A DNA stretch of 64,000 nucleotides from the NCBI RefSeq assembly GCF_012273895.1, contig NC_052107.1, positions 5,828,001 through 5,892,000 on the forward strand, in the 5' to 3' direction. The notes beneath the pieces were generated by a model that was not told where the DNA came from, did no database searches, and worked only from the letters and a program-made list of their open reading frames with translations. Source of the stretch: Zerene cesonia (Eukaryota > Arthropoda > Insecta > Lepidoptera > Pieridae). Shown one piece after another: positions 32,987 to 44,939 of the stretch (position 1 is the first letter of the stretch; each line of letters starts with the position of its first letter). Both the position numbers and the translations under genes were made by a program.

Positions 32987-33628
32987 AATAAATTATTAAA
33001 TAAAAACTCAACCGCCTCCGAATGTCAGAGCTATACTAAATAAATGGGACCACATGGAATGTGTCAGCTTTGAAATATAAAAATAATCATTCAATTCGAT
33101 TTCAAGTTCTGATGCAACAAACATACAAAAAATATCGTCGAATTAAGAACCTCCTCTTTTTTAAGTCGGTTGAAAAAGTCACAAAATGGCGCGCAATAAA
33201 TTCTATCATTGATTTTGTTACACTCGTGCTATTTCTATTATATCAACTGAATTTTAATTTTATAATATATACTGTAAGTGTATGATAAATAATAGATATC
33301 TTATACCCAGAAGTTTTAAGAATTTTCTTTATGATAAGTTAATAATATCAGCGCGACGAATAGAAGCAATAACTGCTATTCTCTGACGGTCCTTTACCGC
33401 CTGATCAGTTTTTTATGCCTTCATCAATCAGACGTATCATCAAGGTCACTCTAGTTTTATTGCACAAACATAATATTTTTATCCATAGCACGAGATAACG
33501 TCCATTCTTATACAAAAAAAAATAATTTTATAAACCCAGTGTGTTTCCTACATGGAGTGATTGATTAAGGTGTCGCTAGTACTAAGAGAGTAAACGAGTA
33601 CATTCTTAAAAGAAAATTAGATAATACT

Positions 33629-33782
33629 AGTTATAATATCGGGACAAAAAGTTGCCTATATGTTGTTCCAGCTGTCTACGTTACAAATTTCATTACAATC
33701 GGTTCAGTAGTTTTTGCGTGAAAGAGCAACAAACACACACATCCTTACAAACTTTCACATTTATAATATTAAGTATAAGGAT
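33629..33782 (-). mobile_element. Lep1-like repeat, partial copy 3
   Basis: 'ATATCGGGACAAAAAGTTGCC', 'ACAAATTTCATTACAATCGG', 'TTCAGTAGTTTTTGCGTGAAAG', 'ACACACATCCTTACAAACTTTC' and 'ACATTTATAATATTAAGTATAAGGAT', the reverse complement of 18420-18619. It lacks the GC-rich terminal segment. Confidence 0.7.
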
Positions 33783-34149
33783 AAAATTTTCAGTTATATT
33801 GTATCGAATTCACTGTGAAGTGGGAAATCCATAATTTAAACTTTAAAATTGTTAACTTTATACGATAAAACACTCCTCGCTTAATACTTAAGTAAACCGA
33901 ACATTGCACCAACAATATTTACTATTGATAGTTTACAACAAATAAACCAGTTATTGTCACCTTTAATCCACCATACATGTGTTTTAACACGTACTCTGTG
34001 ATTACAATATTTACTTGATTTACTAGCTACGATGTTACTGCTTCAACAATTTCATCCTTTGTTAATATTTTGTGGGCAATCTTTTGTTTAATGAAGAACA
34101 TTTTATATTAAATTCCTATTCATATGTATTTGGTTACAGTGTAAATATG

Positions 34150-34318
34150 TCATGGACGTATTCCGACAAGTACCCGTAGCCCCTTTACTAATGCGGCTCG
34201 ACGGAGCACCCCACTGTTTTTTAGTCGGTAGGAATCCGACATAACCCACGGCTCCTTCGGGGGCTGTGGGTATCTATGTAAGATTTTCCCAGTATAAAAA
34301 AATAGTTTAAATCCGGCC
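34150..34318 (+). mobile_element. Retroposon fragment, same family as 20478-20633
   Basis: Shares 'GGACGTAT', 'ATGCGGCTCG', 'TTTTAGTCGGTAGGAATCC', 'GACATAACCCACGGCTC' and 'GTGGGTATCTATGTAAGATT' with the 20.5-kb copy and ends in CTATAAAAAAA-like sequence. Flanking 'AGTGTAAAT' / 'AGTTTAAAT' could be a decayed target duplication. Confidence 0.65.
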
Positions 34319-35154
34319 CGGCGCGGATTTTTACAAAAAACACGATGCTTTTTTAAAAGAAGGTCACGTTACAGCCTCAGTTAATTTAAATAAGTCACAT
34401 AACCGTTTAACTAATGTTGATTTTATGGTTTTCAGTTCTTTAATAAATGCAATCTGTATTTATTAATGAATTCACATTAGTATTATTACATAGGCTAACT
34501 ATAGACATGCAAAATTATTAAATTTAACAGCTAACGGCTATTGTGATTTTATAACTATTTTAATTAATACGAGCGCAATAACCCTCTAATTAGCAATGTT
34601 AAAGCGTGTTAAATGTGTTATTACTTATTAGTACTCTGTGTCTATATTTATATACATTTTGTTTATACTAAGATGTGCCCTGCGGTTTCACCCTTGTAGT
34701 ACATTACAATCAACCAATATATTGGACTATTAAAGGAAAAATATTTTCAAACCCAGTTCCTAAGATTAAGAAGTTAAGCTTTATATTACCATAGATAAAG
34801 ATTTGGTAGTGAATCATATCATATCATAAAAAATATATTTATAGAGTATAGGACAAACAGGCTGAGGTGCAAGTGAGCCATAACAAATAGCATTAATTTT
34901 ACACAAATAGTTATTTTATACATACTTAGTTGCGGGTTCTGGTTAAAAGTTTTTATACTTTTCAATGACTATGATGCGTGTTAAACACGCATAGAATGAA
35001 TAATGCTTTTAGCATTCTAAGTAAGAGATAAGCTTACATTCTTATCGCCACATATTTTGTTAGAATTGCAATATAAAACTAATTTATATAAAAATATATG
35101 ATAAACGTTATTTATATGAATTAGGAAAATAATTGATTCTATGGCAATGCTAGC

Positions 35155-35245
35155 AAAGGAGGAGGCGGGTCACCTAATGTTAAGTGATCACCGCTAGCCA
35201 TAAACACTTGAAACACTAGTTGTGTTACAAGTGTTCTGCCGACTA
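35155..35245 (+). repeat. SINE/LINE-tail fragment
   Basis: 'GGAGGCGGGTCACCTAATGTTAAGTGATCACC' pieces correspond to the 'GGTTCACCTGCTGGTAAGCGATCACC' block of the 330-bp family, followed by an imperfect hairpin AACACTTG...CAAGTGTT. Confidence 0.4.
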
Positions 35246-35249
35246 TAAC

Positions 35250-36645
35250 TTGTGCGAACGACTTGTACACCAGCAGTGAATGCAAATCAATCTTTGGTTT
35301 AAATTTATTAGGTCTAACATCGCATATACTGAATTATTTAAGGTTTTACCATCACACATTTTTCAATTTTAAATTTGTTCAACCTGCATTACGATTTACT
35401 CAATGCTCAATATATAAGTATATAATTTAATTTTTTTAAGCTCTGTTAATTGTTCATTCTGTTCTCCAATATCTCTATTATTGCGGCATATATAATCAAT
35501 AGAAAGATTACTTATGCCTTAAATAATATAAAAGGTACATAATGAAAAGAAACATTACGAAAAAAAAATACAATGTAAGAGAAATTGATACTGGATCTAA
35601 TTGCTCACCACAGTAAGGCAGCCCAGCACGCGCTAGTATGTTATCTTTTATTTTGTCTTTATTTCATATCATATAATACAGACTATATACTGACATCTCG
35701 ACCAATACACATTTTAAATTAATGATATATAAACTGGTGGATGGATTTTACGTGATTGTTCAAGTTGTATGGATAAAATATTAATTAGAAGGACTATTGT
35801 CTCAAAACTTGTTCGGGGTTCTCTTAAAGAATAAAATGTACTGAGTGAATTATTTACTAGATATAAGAGTTAAATGCGAGTATAATTTTTAAACTTAAAT
35901 GATTTTTCCACATTACTTTGTCATCATGATAAGCTGTCAATACATAATAATTTTATCAGTGTAAAACCCACATACCTACATAAACAAATACCTTTTATTT
36001 AATACGTTTCATATAAACTGTTTTCAAATCCATAACAACTTTAATTAATGGTTATGCGTCATAGTTTTTATTGTTTTATTAGTTTCAATTCACTTGAATT
36101 TCTGCATCAATATATACTTCTTTTTATATAATATACAACCAGACAATTTTTAACATCATTATTTTCCATGTTGCAATAGCAATTTCCATATTCCTAATTA
36201 TATTGCCATTTACTAATTCAAACGTTTATGACAATACGAAGTATAAATGCACTTAGACAATGTAATATTAACAAGTTAATATTAACAAGTTGTTGTCATT
36301 TCCTATAAGGCTTTTCTTACTGGGGAATCACAGTCACATGTTCGCGGAACAAAAATAATTTAGTAATTTGTATATTTAATGTATATTGCACTACAAGTTT
36401 ACGTATAGTTAATAGTTCAAGTAACAACAAGTCATGACTATGAATGAAAAAACTTCAATGGACCGGTGATCTTTGATAACTTTTTGGTTGTATATATGAA
36501 AGGCAGTTGTTTAAACGATTGTTTTTTTCTGCTCAGAAACCTGATAAGACGTTTCAATGCGCCTGTGTAGGCTTAAAAATAATACTAAACTAGTAAATTT
36601 TTATTTTACGATTATTATCAACAGTTAGAACATCTACAAATATTT
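35250..36645. other. A+T-rich stretch, nothing clear
   Basis: Only a 14-bp tandem repeat TAATATTAACAAGT (two units, about 36261-36290) was noted. Confidence 0.4.
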
Positions 36646-36651
36646 TAAATC

Positions 36652-36722
36652 TAGATTAGGATAGGATTAATGAAGGGAATAAAGGAATAGATTAGCTAAG
36701 CTAGGAAAAGGAAATAGGTTTC
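36652..36722 (+). repeat. 330-bp family fragment
   Basis: 'AGGATAGGATTAATGAAGGG' and 'AATAAAGGAATAGATTAGC' match the central block of the 330-bp SINE-like family. Confidence 0.45.
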
Positions 36723-37074
36723 TTTTGACAAGGGGCAATAATATAAAAACTTTATTTCAACTACTGTTTATGATTATGTAAAATAATCAAATAAAATTAA
36801 ATAAATATTTATTTCATTTTTTTTTCTAATCTAATACAAACTATAACACAAACGTGTGTACTAATAATCATTCATCATAATTTCTTTTTGACTCTACACA
36901 GACAAAATTAAATAATAAAATATAAAAATTTAAATAATTAATTTTTAAAATTTATATAGTTCATACTTGTATGTAACCATTGTTATCACCAATATTAGTA
37001 TAAACCTAAGACTCGGATAAACATAGTACACAACTTACACTAAGAGTATTCAATAAGAGTTTCAATAAACTTAC

Positions 37075-37275
37075 CGGCATCAATCGGAACGACATCTGTT
37101 GTCAGCTCCACGACAACTGACACGTCATACGTGTCGACCTCCAGTTTTTTGTGTCCAAAATTTTACTTCAAAGTATTCACACAGTTAACAGCATTACATA
37201 TATTCACACACACGCGTTCCACCTTTTATCACTAGAAAATTTCGCTCGATTTTGTTTATGCCAGCGTTCGGGTTA
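37075..37275 (-). other. Candidate first exon (5' UTR) of minus-strand gene
   Basis: The minus strand ends at 37075 with ...GATGCCG before a perfect donor GTAAGTTTATT. A TATAAATA box at 37306-37299 puts the transcription start near 37275. The exon is GC-richer than its flanks and has short upstream frames (an ATG directly followed by TAA, and ATGACGTGT... of 8 codons). From a TAA near 37165 onward one frame is open to the donor, reading LEVDTYDVSVVVELTTDV, and is in phase 1 with the downstream exons. It has no ATG of its own, so I treat the exon as untranslated. It would join 30750-30818 or 13473-13526 across introns of about 6 or 24 kb. Confidence 0.45.
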
Positions 37276-37298
37276 TCGGTCCTAGATTCATCCAAATC

Positions 37299-37306
37299 TA
37301 TTTATA
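37299..37306 (-). promoter_or_regulatory. TATA box of candidate promoter
   Basis: TATAAATA on the minus strand about 30 nt before the proposed start of the 37-kb first exon. TATA-like strings are frequent in A+T-rich DNA, so its value comes from position. TCAGT initiator-like motifs at 37348-37365 are on the opposite strand. Confidence 0.3.
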
Positions 37307-38186
37307 ACCTTAAAATAAACGATTATTTATTTATGAGACATCCAGTAGTCAGTACGCGGTCAGTCAGTATTATATTATTAACGCGTTGCTTAAAGACCGA
37401 TAATGCTATCTCGTAAAATAAAAAAATTAAAAATTCATTAAAACATGACCTCAAAATCTTAATTACTAGTAAGAACTCTGAATAAAGTATAACCATTCCT
37501 TATCATTTACCTTATACCAATCAAGGTATTAATGAATAATAAATATTAAAGGATATTCTATGATTAAATTATCATAGATTAAAGCCGTTGTAAATTACTT
37601 CATTACATAATTTGTTACGCGTAAAGATTACATTCAACATTTTGCGAAAATAGTTTAAGCGAAGTATAAAAAAAAACTTTAAAGTTAGGGATATAAAACT
37701 GTGTAAATAATATAATATAAATATAAGGAGATAACGGATTAGGAATAAATTAAGTATGATCATTAAAATCTCGAGTAATAACTGCTTATTTGCATTGATC
37801 GTGACTGAAATACTAATCAAAATTTGCAAATTATTATACGTGTACAGGTGTAAAATAAACTAATATACACATAACATTATGTCATATACAAAATTACCAA
37901 TTCTATGCTTCACTTATGGTGACAAGCAAATATAGGTACTAGGCCTAGTTTTAAATGACTTTTACCCCTCGCTAATTGAAGTGTGTGTGAAGTATGAGCG
38001 TCGATGGAGTTTTTGCTCTACGCTATTTTTGTGTATTTCATTAAATGTTAGAAGTTAAATCGTATATAACATTTCGTAGAAAACTTCTACTTCTATTTCT
38101 TAAAGTTTAAAAATAATGAAAATTATGAATTTTCCATTGAGGGGGGGATATTTTCACGATAATCTATATCAGTTAAGTCTTATTCA

Positions 38187-38375
38187 ATGGCGTATCATGG
38201 TCAAGTTCAAAACAAGCCTGTAATTCAACAGACCGCGAACGCATCTAAGCACGTGACCGATGGAAAATTAATACAGTACCTTGAAAGAAATAGCTATATT
38301 ACTAGTACTAATATGAAAAAAGTATATAAATTTAATGCAGACGAAATGTGTAATATAGATAAGAGTGGCAAATAG
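38187..38375 (+). pseudogene. Possible pogo/Tigger transposase relic
   Basis: An open frame of 62 codons beginning MAYHGQVQNKPV. Its end, KVYKFNADEMCNIDKSGK, resembles the first catalytic-aspartate region of pogo/Tigger/jerky DDE transposases ('(F/Y)NADETGL'), with the usual T replaced by M. The upstream half has no recognisable DNA-binding motif and the frame stops right after. If the reading is right this is a decayed internal piece of a class II transposase; it could equally be chance. Confidence 0.2.
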
Positions 38376-38689
38376 CTTTATGACGTTCCGTTCAATTAGA
38401 ACATATCCTTTATAAATAAAAGACGACACTTTTTCAATGTAAGTACAACAATTAAATCGTTATTTCCGCTAATCTTTGCTCATTTTGTTCTCTTTTCGCA
38501 TTGGTGGCTACCTCAGTCCGATCATCATAACAATGATCACCAGAACAATAACTGCAGATAACAAGTTTTCCGCATAAATATACAAAATCATGAATATTCA
38601 TGTAGCGTAACAAATGAGAGGCACTGCCGCTGGTCGTTAGAAATATTATTGAAACTCACTCAAAAGTTAACGTGTCTTTTTTTCGCGGG

Positions 38690-39070
38690 ATCGCAAAAAT
38701 GTAAGTTATTTTCGCGAGTGGGACGGGACGCCTTCGGGAAATCCATCACAAGCGAATAGTATACTGGACGTCTCATGTATAAACTCTTTACAAAAATTGC
38801 ACTCGAAAGGGTAAAGACTATAGAACGTGTCGAATATAATACCTGTGCCAGGTAAAACGCGTGCGTCGAACGCGGTGTTCGTCGCCCGAATGCCGTCTTG
38901 TTTCGTCTCCATTGTTTACAGCGATAATTACATTTTCGTTTCGATCGAGTTTACGGGTCGAAGGCTCCGAGGCGGAAAATCTGGCGGGTGTCCAGTGCAC
39001 GTCACAGAGAGTTCTATAACGATTTACAACCTTTAAGGACGTCCGGCATTGTTTCACACAATAACATTTC
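38690..39070. other. CpG-rich island in A+T-rich DNA
   Basis: A stretch of about 380 bp packed with CG dinucleotides (for example GCGTGCGTCGAACGCGG at 38866 and TCGTCGCCCGAATGCCG at 38879). Several overlapping frames are open on the minus strand, one starting METKQDGIRATNTAFDARVL at 38912. A splice-donor-like ACAG|GTATTA follows that peptide. It may be a first exon with its promoter, a fragment of a GC-rich transposon, or foreign DNA. I recognise no protein. Confidence 0.4.
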
Positions 39071-39517
39071 GATGCGCTGAGCATTCACAGTGCGTAATCG
39101 ATATCTATAAGGCTCTGTACTTGTAGCCAAATATGAAGAGAATAATGTAAAACCTCTTTTTGCTGTTACCGTATCTATTTTTAAAAATGACCATGAACTG
39201 TGCACTTATTAAGTAAAGTCCAGTCCAGTATATGTATGTATCTACTGCACTTAGCAGAATTATTTTCTACACAACAACAATCGTATGCAATATTACGAAA
39301 ACTGACAATTTAAATTGATAAATTTTTGTACATTTTTATTTAATTTTCATTGTAATACAAATTTTCAAATTATAAATTCAAGTATTTCAATTTGATGATA
39401 TATAAATTCAGTTTGATGAATGAATTAAATTTATACACATAATGTGTATTAGGTAGGTTATTTTGCATGTGATTATAAACTCGCAAATATTCATTACCTA
39501 TATCATATCACTAACAT

Positions 39518-39733
39518 CTCTACTATTATAAATATCGCGAAAGTAACTATCTGTCTGCCTCTCGCTTTGTCAGTCTGTCTGTTTGTCTCTTACTTCTGGT
39601 TAAGGCGTGAGTAAGAGGCAGAGCTGATTTGGACAAAACATGATACAAAGACAGACTTCAGAAACCATTTAAGAAATATTTAATCCTTAAAATATTACGG
39701 GATCGGCGGTGAAACCACGCATAGAAAGCTAGT
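39518..39733 (+). repeat. Lep1/RTE-tail-like repeat, subfamily with CTGTCTG
   Basis: 'CTACTATTATAAATATCGCGAAAG', 'ACTATCTGTCTGCCTCTCGC', 'GGTTAAGGCGTGAGTAAGAGG', 'TATTACGGGATCGGCGGTGAAACC' and the end 'AAAGCTAGT'. Confidence 0.6.
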
Positions 39734-39739
39734 AATAAA

Positions 39740-41832
39740 TAAAAAGGAAATTATAGACACATAATTATAACTCCATAAAAGGTACATTATATAAAACCTA
39801 CGTCAGAGCTTCACATACAATAAACTATAAAAACTCTTAATACGTCATAAATTAACAATACAACTCACAAAACATCGTGACATACGAATTACCGTGTCTC
39901 ACGTTACATTATTAATTTAGAAACAAAATTGCTTGCATATACACTTATAATGCCTTTTAGTGCTTAAAGTTAGCCAACAAGCTGAAATTGTACAGTATAA
40001 TATTTACCAAACATATTCATTATATGGTGGTAATAATTCGCATGTGAACATGAATAAAATATTGAAAAGCGCATTTGATTTGTGGTAAATATAATCTCAG
40101 AAGTTACGTTAAAACTGTAAAAATTTTCCAACGCCTTATATTCTGTTTGAGCAAAGTAAATGACAGCTGAATCTTAAAATAAAAATTATGTACACATAAA
40201 TTACAGTTGAGTTGGTTCTTAATAAAAGTGTATGGTATATAATTAGTACATGTATAATAATACTGCGATTTTAACAACACTACCTCATAGTTATGGGCAA
40301 TCATGTGACTATTTATATAATTCATTCCAAAGATATTGTTATGTAAGAATATATTTTGTTCGAAAACATCTGGAAAATTCTCCTGGACCAAAAAGTAGAT
40401 TTTTAGTCCAGTCTCAAGTGGATTTTTATAAGTTAAGTTATGCAAAAGGTTTTTATCTATATATATTTATATCATTAAGATGAGTCTCCAAAGTTTTACC
40501 TCGTTTTCTGTTACAACTATGATGTATTGAACTTATAGCAAAATCCGAATTTATCCTTCGTAGGTATACTTCGATATAAGTTTTCAGCATATGTTTTGCA
40601 TCAATAATATTTTAATTACTGTTAAGCATCTATTTACACAAAGAAAGCTAAAATAGAAAATAGGTGCAGACCACGCTGGAAATGAGATGTAAGACCACGA
40701 CATCTGTTTGCGGTAGACCGCTGAAAATAATAGACGTATACAATTTCGCGAAACTAGTTACAAATTTACAAAAGAAGATAAAAGAATAAACCCACCACGG
40801 TTGAGGTCCATTATTAGTACATACCTATTAACCGTTTTCAACATAATGAACCTGCCTTCCAAATGTAAAAATTAAGTCTAGTGGAAGTCTATACTATTTC
40901 GATTGCTCAATTTTTTGTGTAGTGTTAAGAGTGTACTTTGCACGTTCTTTCTCTTATTTTTGTGAAAACTGAACTGTCCGATGACAGTTAAAGCATATCT
41001 ATATGAAAAGTTTGAAGTTTTTATCACTTAAAATTAGTACCTCTCTGATTTCAAATATACCTCGTCAGAGATTCGGCTCCATCATCAGATATAATCTAAA
41101 CCTTGGTTAAAGCTGTAGCTATAGCTTTTTAAGCTTGATTTTTTGTTTAATTACCGTATGAATAAATTAATAAATACAATAGTTGGATCAATTATTTTCG
41201 AATTTTCCTCTGAATTTCGTAAAAGTTTAAGTTATAATTAATATAAAATGCTTATATTTAAGAATATATTATAAAAATTATAGTTATAAAACCTTATTAT
41301 CTTATACTATTAAAGCGCTCCCAAAATTGGAAAAGAATTGTAGGTTAATAAAATTTAGAGTTTCAATATTTGAATCTAATATATCTACAATATGTCAGTA
41401 ACATTTTTAGTGTTTAATAACTTAACATTACCTTAATAAAATTCTACACAATAGAAGTCTAAGATAACCTTACTATTACTTCTAAACATCAGTTCAGACT
41501 TTAGCTGAATGAGTTTTGGACGATAAATTAATACACAGTGTAAGTTTAACCAAGTACCTATATAAATAGGTACCGAGGATGTTATAATAAATGGTCATGA
41601 AATTGATTCTATTCTTTACTGCTCTGTCCTCTATGTGATGTGATGGTATGTGAAATTAATTTTACTTAGCGCCTTGTTTGCATTAAAATATTTCAATATA
41701 GATTCAAAAGGTGTCAATACTTGCTCGCAATGATATACACGCTTTAATATAAGTAGAAGGTATACTTAGTCTGGCCATAAATACTGTTACACTTAATTAT
41801 AAAAAAATATTACATTTGAATTTCGAATCTGT
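39740..41832. other. A+T-rich stretch before gap 2
   Basis: Contains the longest gap-free ORF of the window (40104-40445, minus, 113 codons), which looks like chance. A GC-rich segment at 40668-40735 has an acceptor-like end on the minus strand but no donor. Confidence 0.4.
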
Positions 41833-42832
41833 NNNNNNNNNNNNNNNNNNNNNNNNNNNNNNNNNNNNNNNNNNNNNNNNNNNNNNNNNNNNNNNNNNNN
41901 NNNNNNNNNNNNNNNNNNNNNNNNNNNNNNNNNNNNNNNNNNNNNNNNNNNNNNNNNNNNNNNNNNNNNNNNNNNNNNNNNNNNNNNNNNNNNNNNNNNN
42001 NNNNNNNNNNNNNNNNNNNNNNNNNNNNNNNNNNNNNNNNNNNNNNNNNNNNNNNNNNNNNNNNNNNNNNNNNNNNNNNNNNNNNNNNNNNNNNNNNNNN
42101 NNNNNNNNNNNNNNNNNNNNNNNNNNNNNNNNNNNNNNNNNNNNNNNNNNNNNNNNNNNNNNNNNNNNNNNNNNNNNNNNNNNNNNNNNNNNNNNNNNNN
42201 NNNNNNNNNNNNNNNNNNNNNNNNNNNNNNNNNNNNNNNNNNNNNNNNNNNNNNNNNNNNNNNNNNNNNNNNNNNNNNNNNNNNNNNNNNNNNNNNNNNN
42301 NNNNNNNNNNNNNNNNNNNNNNNNNNNNNNNNNNNNNNNNNNNNNNNNNNNNNNNNNNNNNNNNNNNNNNNNNNNNNNNNNNNNNNNNNNNNNNNNNNNN
42401 NNNNNNNNNNNNNNNNNNNNNNNNNNNNNNNNNNNNNNNNNNNNNNNNNNNNNNNNNNNNNNNNNNNNNNNNNNNNNNNNNNNNNNNNNNNNNNNNNNNN
42501 NNNNNNNNNNNNNNNNNNNNNNNNNNNNNNNNNNNNNNNNNNNNNNNNNNNNNNNNNNNNNNNNNNNNNNNNNNNNNNNNNNNNNNNNNNNNNNNNNNNN
42601 NNNNNNNNNNNNNNNNNNNNNNNNNNNNNNNNNNNNNNNNNNNNNNNNNNNNNNNNNNNNNNNNNNNNNNNNNNNNNNNNNNNNNNNNNNNNNNNNNNNN
42701 NNNNNNNNNNNNNNNNNNNNNNNNNNNNNNNNNNNNNNNNNNNNNNNNNNNNNNNNNNNNNNNNNNNNNNNNNNNNNNNNNNNNNNNNNNNNNNNNNNNN
42801 NNNNNNNNNNNNNNNNNNNNNNNNNNNNNNNN
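41833..42832. other. Assembly gap 2 (1000 N)
   Basis: Exactly 1000 N; the flanks show no repeat that explains it. Confidence 0.99.
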
Positions 42833-43344
42833 AAGTAATAAATGTTATTTGCAGTTAACAATTTTCTTTTTTCTTTATTACAATATTTATGGCAAGACTA
42901 GGTATACGTCAGCACGCACAACAGTTTTTCATTGTTTTGGTGTACATGTGCTAGAGTTTATGGAAGTCACCAATGTAAGATAGCTAATTATTCGCATGAC
43001 TTGCATGTAATATAAATATAAGTGATTATCGGAGATGTCGGTTTTGCACGCTATTTTATAGACTGAGATGTCCATTAAGCAAAAGATACACCACTGTTCG
43101 AGTCCAAAGATTAAAGATTAATGCGACGTCATTCTAATGTATCATGACATCACACATCTTTTGATAGCTGTTATTTGAGATGATTTAATGAAGGCAAAAA
43201 TCTTGAAAACATATCGGGGTAATCGAAGATTTTATTGTATCCAACAAACAGTCATAATGTAATCCAATGTCAATCCGATCATTCACCAGTTACTGACATG
43301 GGATGCAAAGATCTACTTATCTCTGTATACAAAAGAAAGTCGTG

Positions 43345-43500
43345 TCAGTTATGATATTTATATCTCAAGAACGAGTGAACCGATTTAGATGAAACTTGGT
43401 TAAAAATTTGGTGAAGTAGTTTGAGACCCGAAAAAGGAGTTTTTTATCCGGGAATTTGCACGGCAACTGCATAGCGAAATGCGGCAAATTTCTGCTTAAT
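43345..43500 (+). repeat. Interspersed repeat with 'GTGAACCGATTTAGATGAAAC'
   Basis: 'TATATCTCAAGAACGAGTGAACCG', 'TTTGAGACCCGAAAAAGGAG' and 'TTTATCCGGGAATTTGCACGG' follow the standard order of this type of lepidopteran repeat. It is followed by a hairpin ACAGATACCT...AGGTATCTGT (43530-43565). Confidence 0.5.
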
Positions 43501-43529
43501 CATATAGAATAAATATATCATAGGATCCT

Positions 43530-43565
43530 ACAGATACCTATGATATCGAGATCACAGGTATCTGT
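43530..43565. repeat. Hairpin, 10-bp stem
   Basis: ACAGATACCT and AGGTATCTGT separated by 16 bases. Confidence 0.7.
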
Positions 43566-43764
43566 GAATAAATTAAATAGTAGTCATGTGAGGGACATAT
43601 AAATTAATAAAATCTAGTGAACTCTTAATGAATAACCATAAGAAATTAGTTGAAATCAATAAAATTCGCAAGAAACGTTCACGTCTTTATTGCTATACAT
43701 AATAAATAGCATTTAATTTTATACTTAACGCAATCTTAATCCGTAAGGCGCGAATAATAATCTA

Positions 43765-43965
43765 CTATCTGCGCCCCGCGGTTTCACCCGCGTAAATCCG
43801 TATCCCGTAGGAATATCGGGATAAAAAGTTGCCTGTATGTTATTCCAGTTGTCCAGCTGTCTACATACCAAATTTCATTGCAATCGGTTTAACAGATTTT
43901 GCGTGAAAGATAACAAACACACACACATCCTTACAAACTTTCGCATTTATAATATCAGTAGGATT
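43765..43965 (-). mobile_element. Lep1-like repeat, full-length copy 4
   Basis: 'CTGCGCCCCGCGGTTTCACC', 'CGTATCCCGTAGGAATATCGG', 'TACCAAATTTCATTGCAATCGG', 'ACACACATCCTTACAAACTTTCG' and 'CATTTATAATATCAGTAGGAT', the reverse complement of 18420-18619 over its whole length, and better preserved than 33629-33782. Confidence 0.75.
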
Positions 43966-44893
43966 ATGTAAACAATTTTGTTTTCAACAATAACAATTCA
44001 TGAGGTTTTGCAATTTTTTCCTCCTAAACGTAGTCGTTACATTAAATGATAAATAGGAACGAGTAAAGCTGTGACATGTGTTATCCATCATGGTAATAAG
44101 ATGTAGCTATCTACTCACTTATGAATAGATAATAAGATATTATGTGCAATTACCAATGATGCACCTAAATTAGCATACGTACAATGTTCTATTATTTATA
44201 TCTTAAGAGTGAATATATATTTACGAAGTATAGTATCTTTTAAAACATAAAATTTAGAAATATTTATTTTGATGCTCTGGAGAATTGCCTACCTACTTAT
44301 AAAAACAAACAAATATATATTTATTTGTCAATCATTTATGTCTGTATGCTTCATTTTTCCTATTTATTTAAAACAAGTTATATAGCAGTATTATGTGCAT
44401 TATTATAATTCCAATCATCAAATATTTGAAATGTTTATAGACGTTATTGTTTATAATAATTACATACAATATTTGACTACGTGGAAATAGCCTTATTTTG
44501 CCATGTTCGTCGTATGTTAATATTAATTAAGAATTTGTTTTAATATAAGTTTTGCTTTTATTCCAAAATGTTTAGTGAAGGGCTTAATTTCAAACGCGTC
44601 TATTACCTACACGCTGTGTAAACTACGTAGTAGTAGCATAAATTAATCATAAATAGTACTCCTGATCCTGAAATATCCCATGATCTCATAATAAGTCGTG
44701 TCAGTATGTCGTGTTCGTATATTTTGCACTCCATTAGAAGGAAATAAAACCTGCATAAATATAGAATCACGAAAAGTATTCGCTAATTTCGCAAAGCTTG
44801 AGCACAAATAATTGTGTCACAGGTGTCTATAAAAAGATAATATATACGTCATATTTCAGCGCTGTTAATATAACATATTTTTCCTAAAAAAAT

Positions 44894-44934
44894 TATAAAG
44901 ACATATTCGTAGGAATTCTACGAATGTCTTTTAT
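44894..44934. repeat. Imperfect hairpin
   Basis: TATAAAGACAT-AT-TCGTAG, a 5-base loop GAATT, then CTACGA-ATGTCTTTTATA. The stem is about 17 bp with a 2-nt bulge. It is too short for a typical pre-miRNA. Confidence 0.65.
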
Positions 44935-44939
44935 ATAAG

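Noticed and set aside
40104..40445. Longest gap-free ORF, 113 codons on the minus strand
   Set aside because: A+T-rich codons throughout, no domain, no splice or polyadenylation context. At about two-thirds A+T, one ORF of this size is expected by chance in 128 kb of strand.
44894..44934. Hairpin as a microRNA precursor
   Set aside because: Stem too short (about 17 bp) and loop tiny; no duplex of about 22 nt can be formed.
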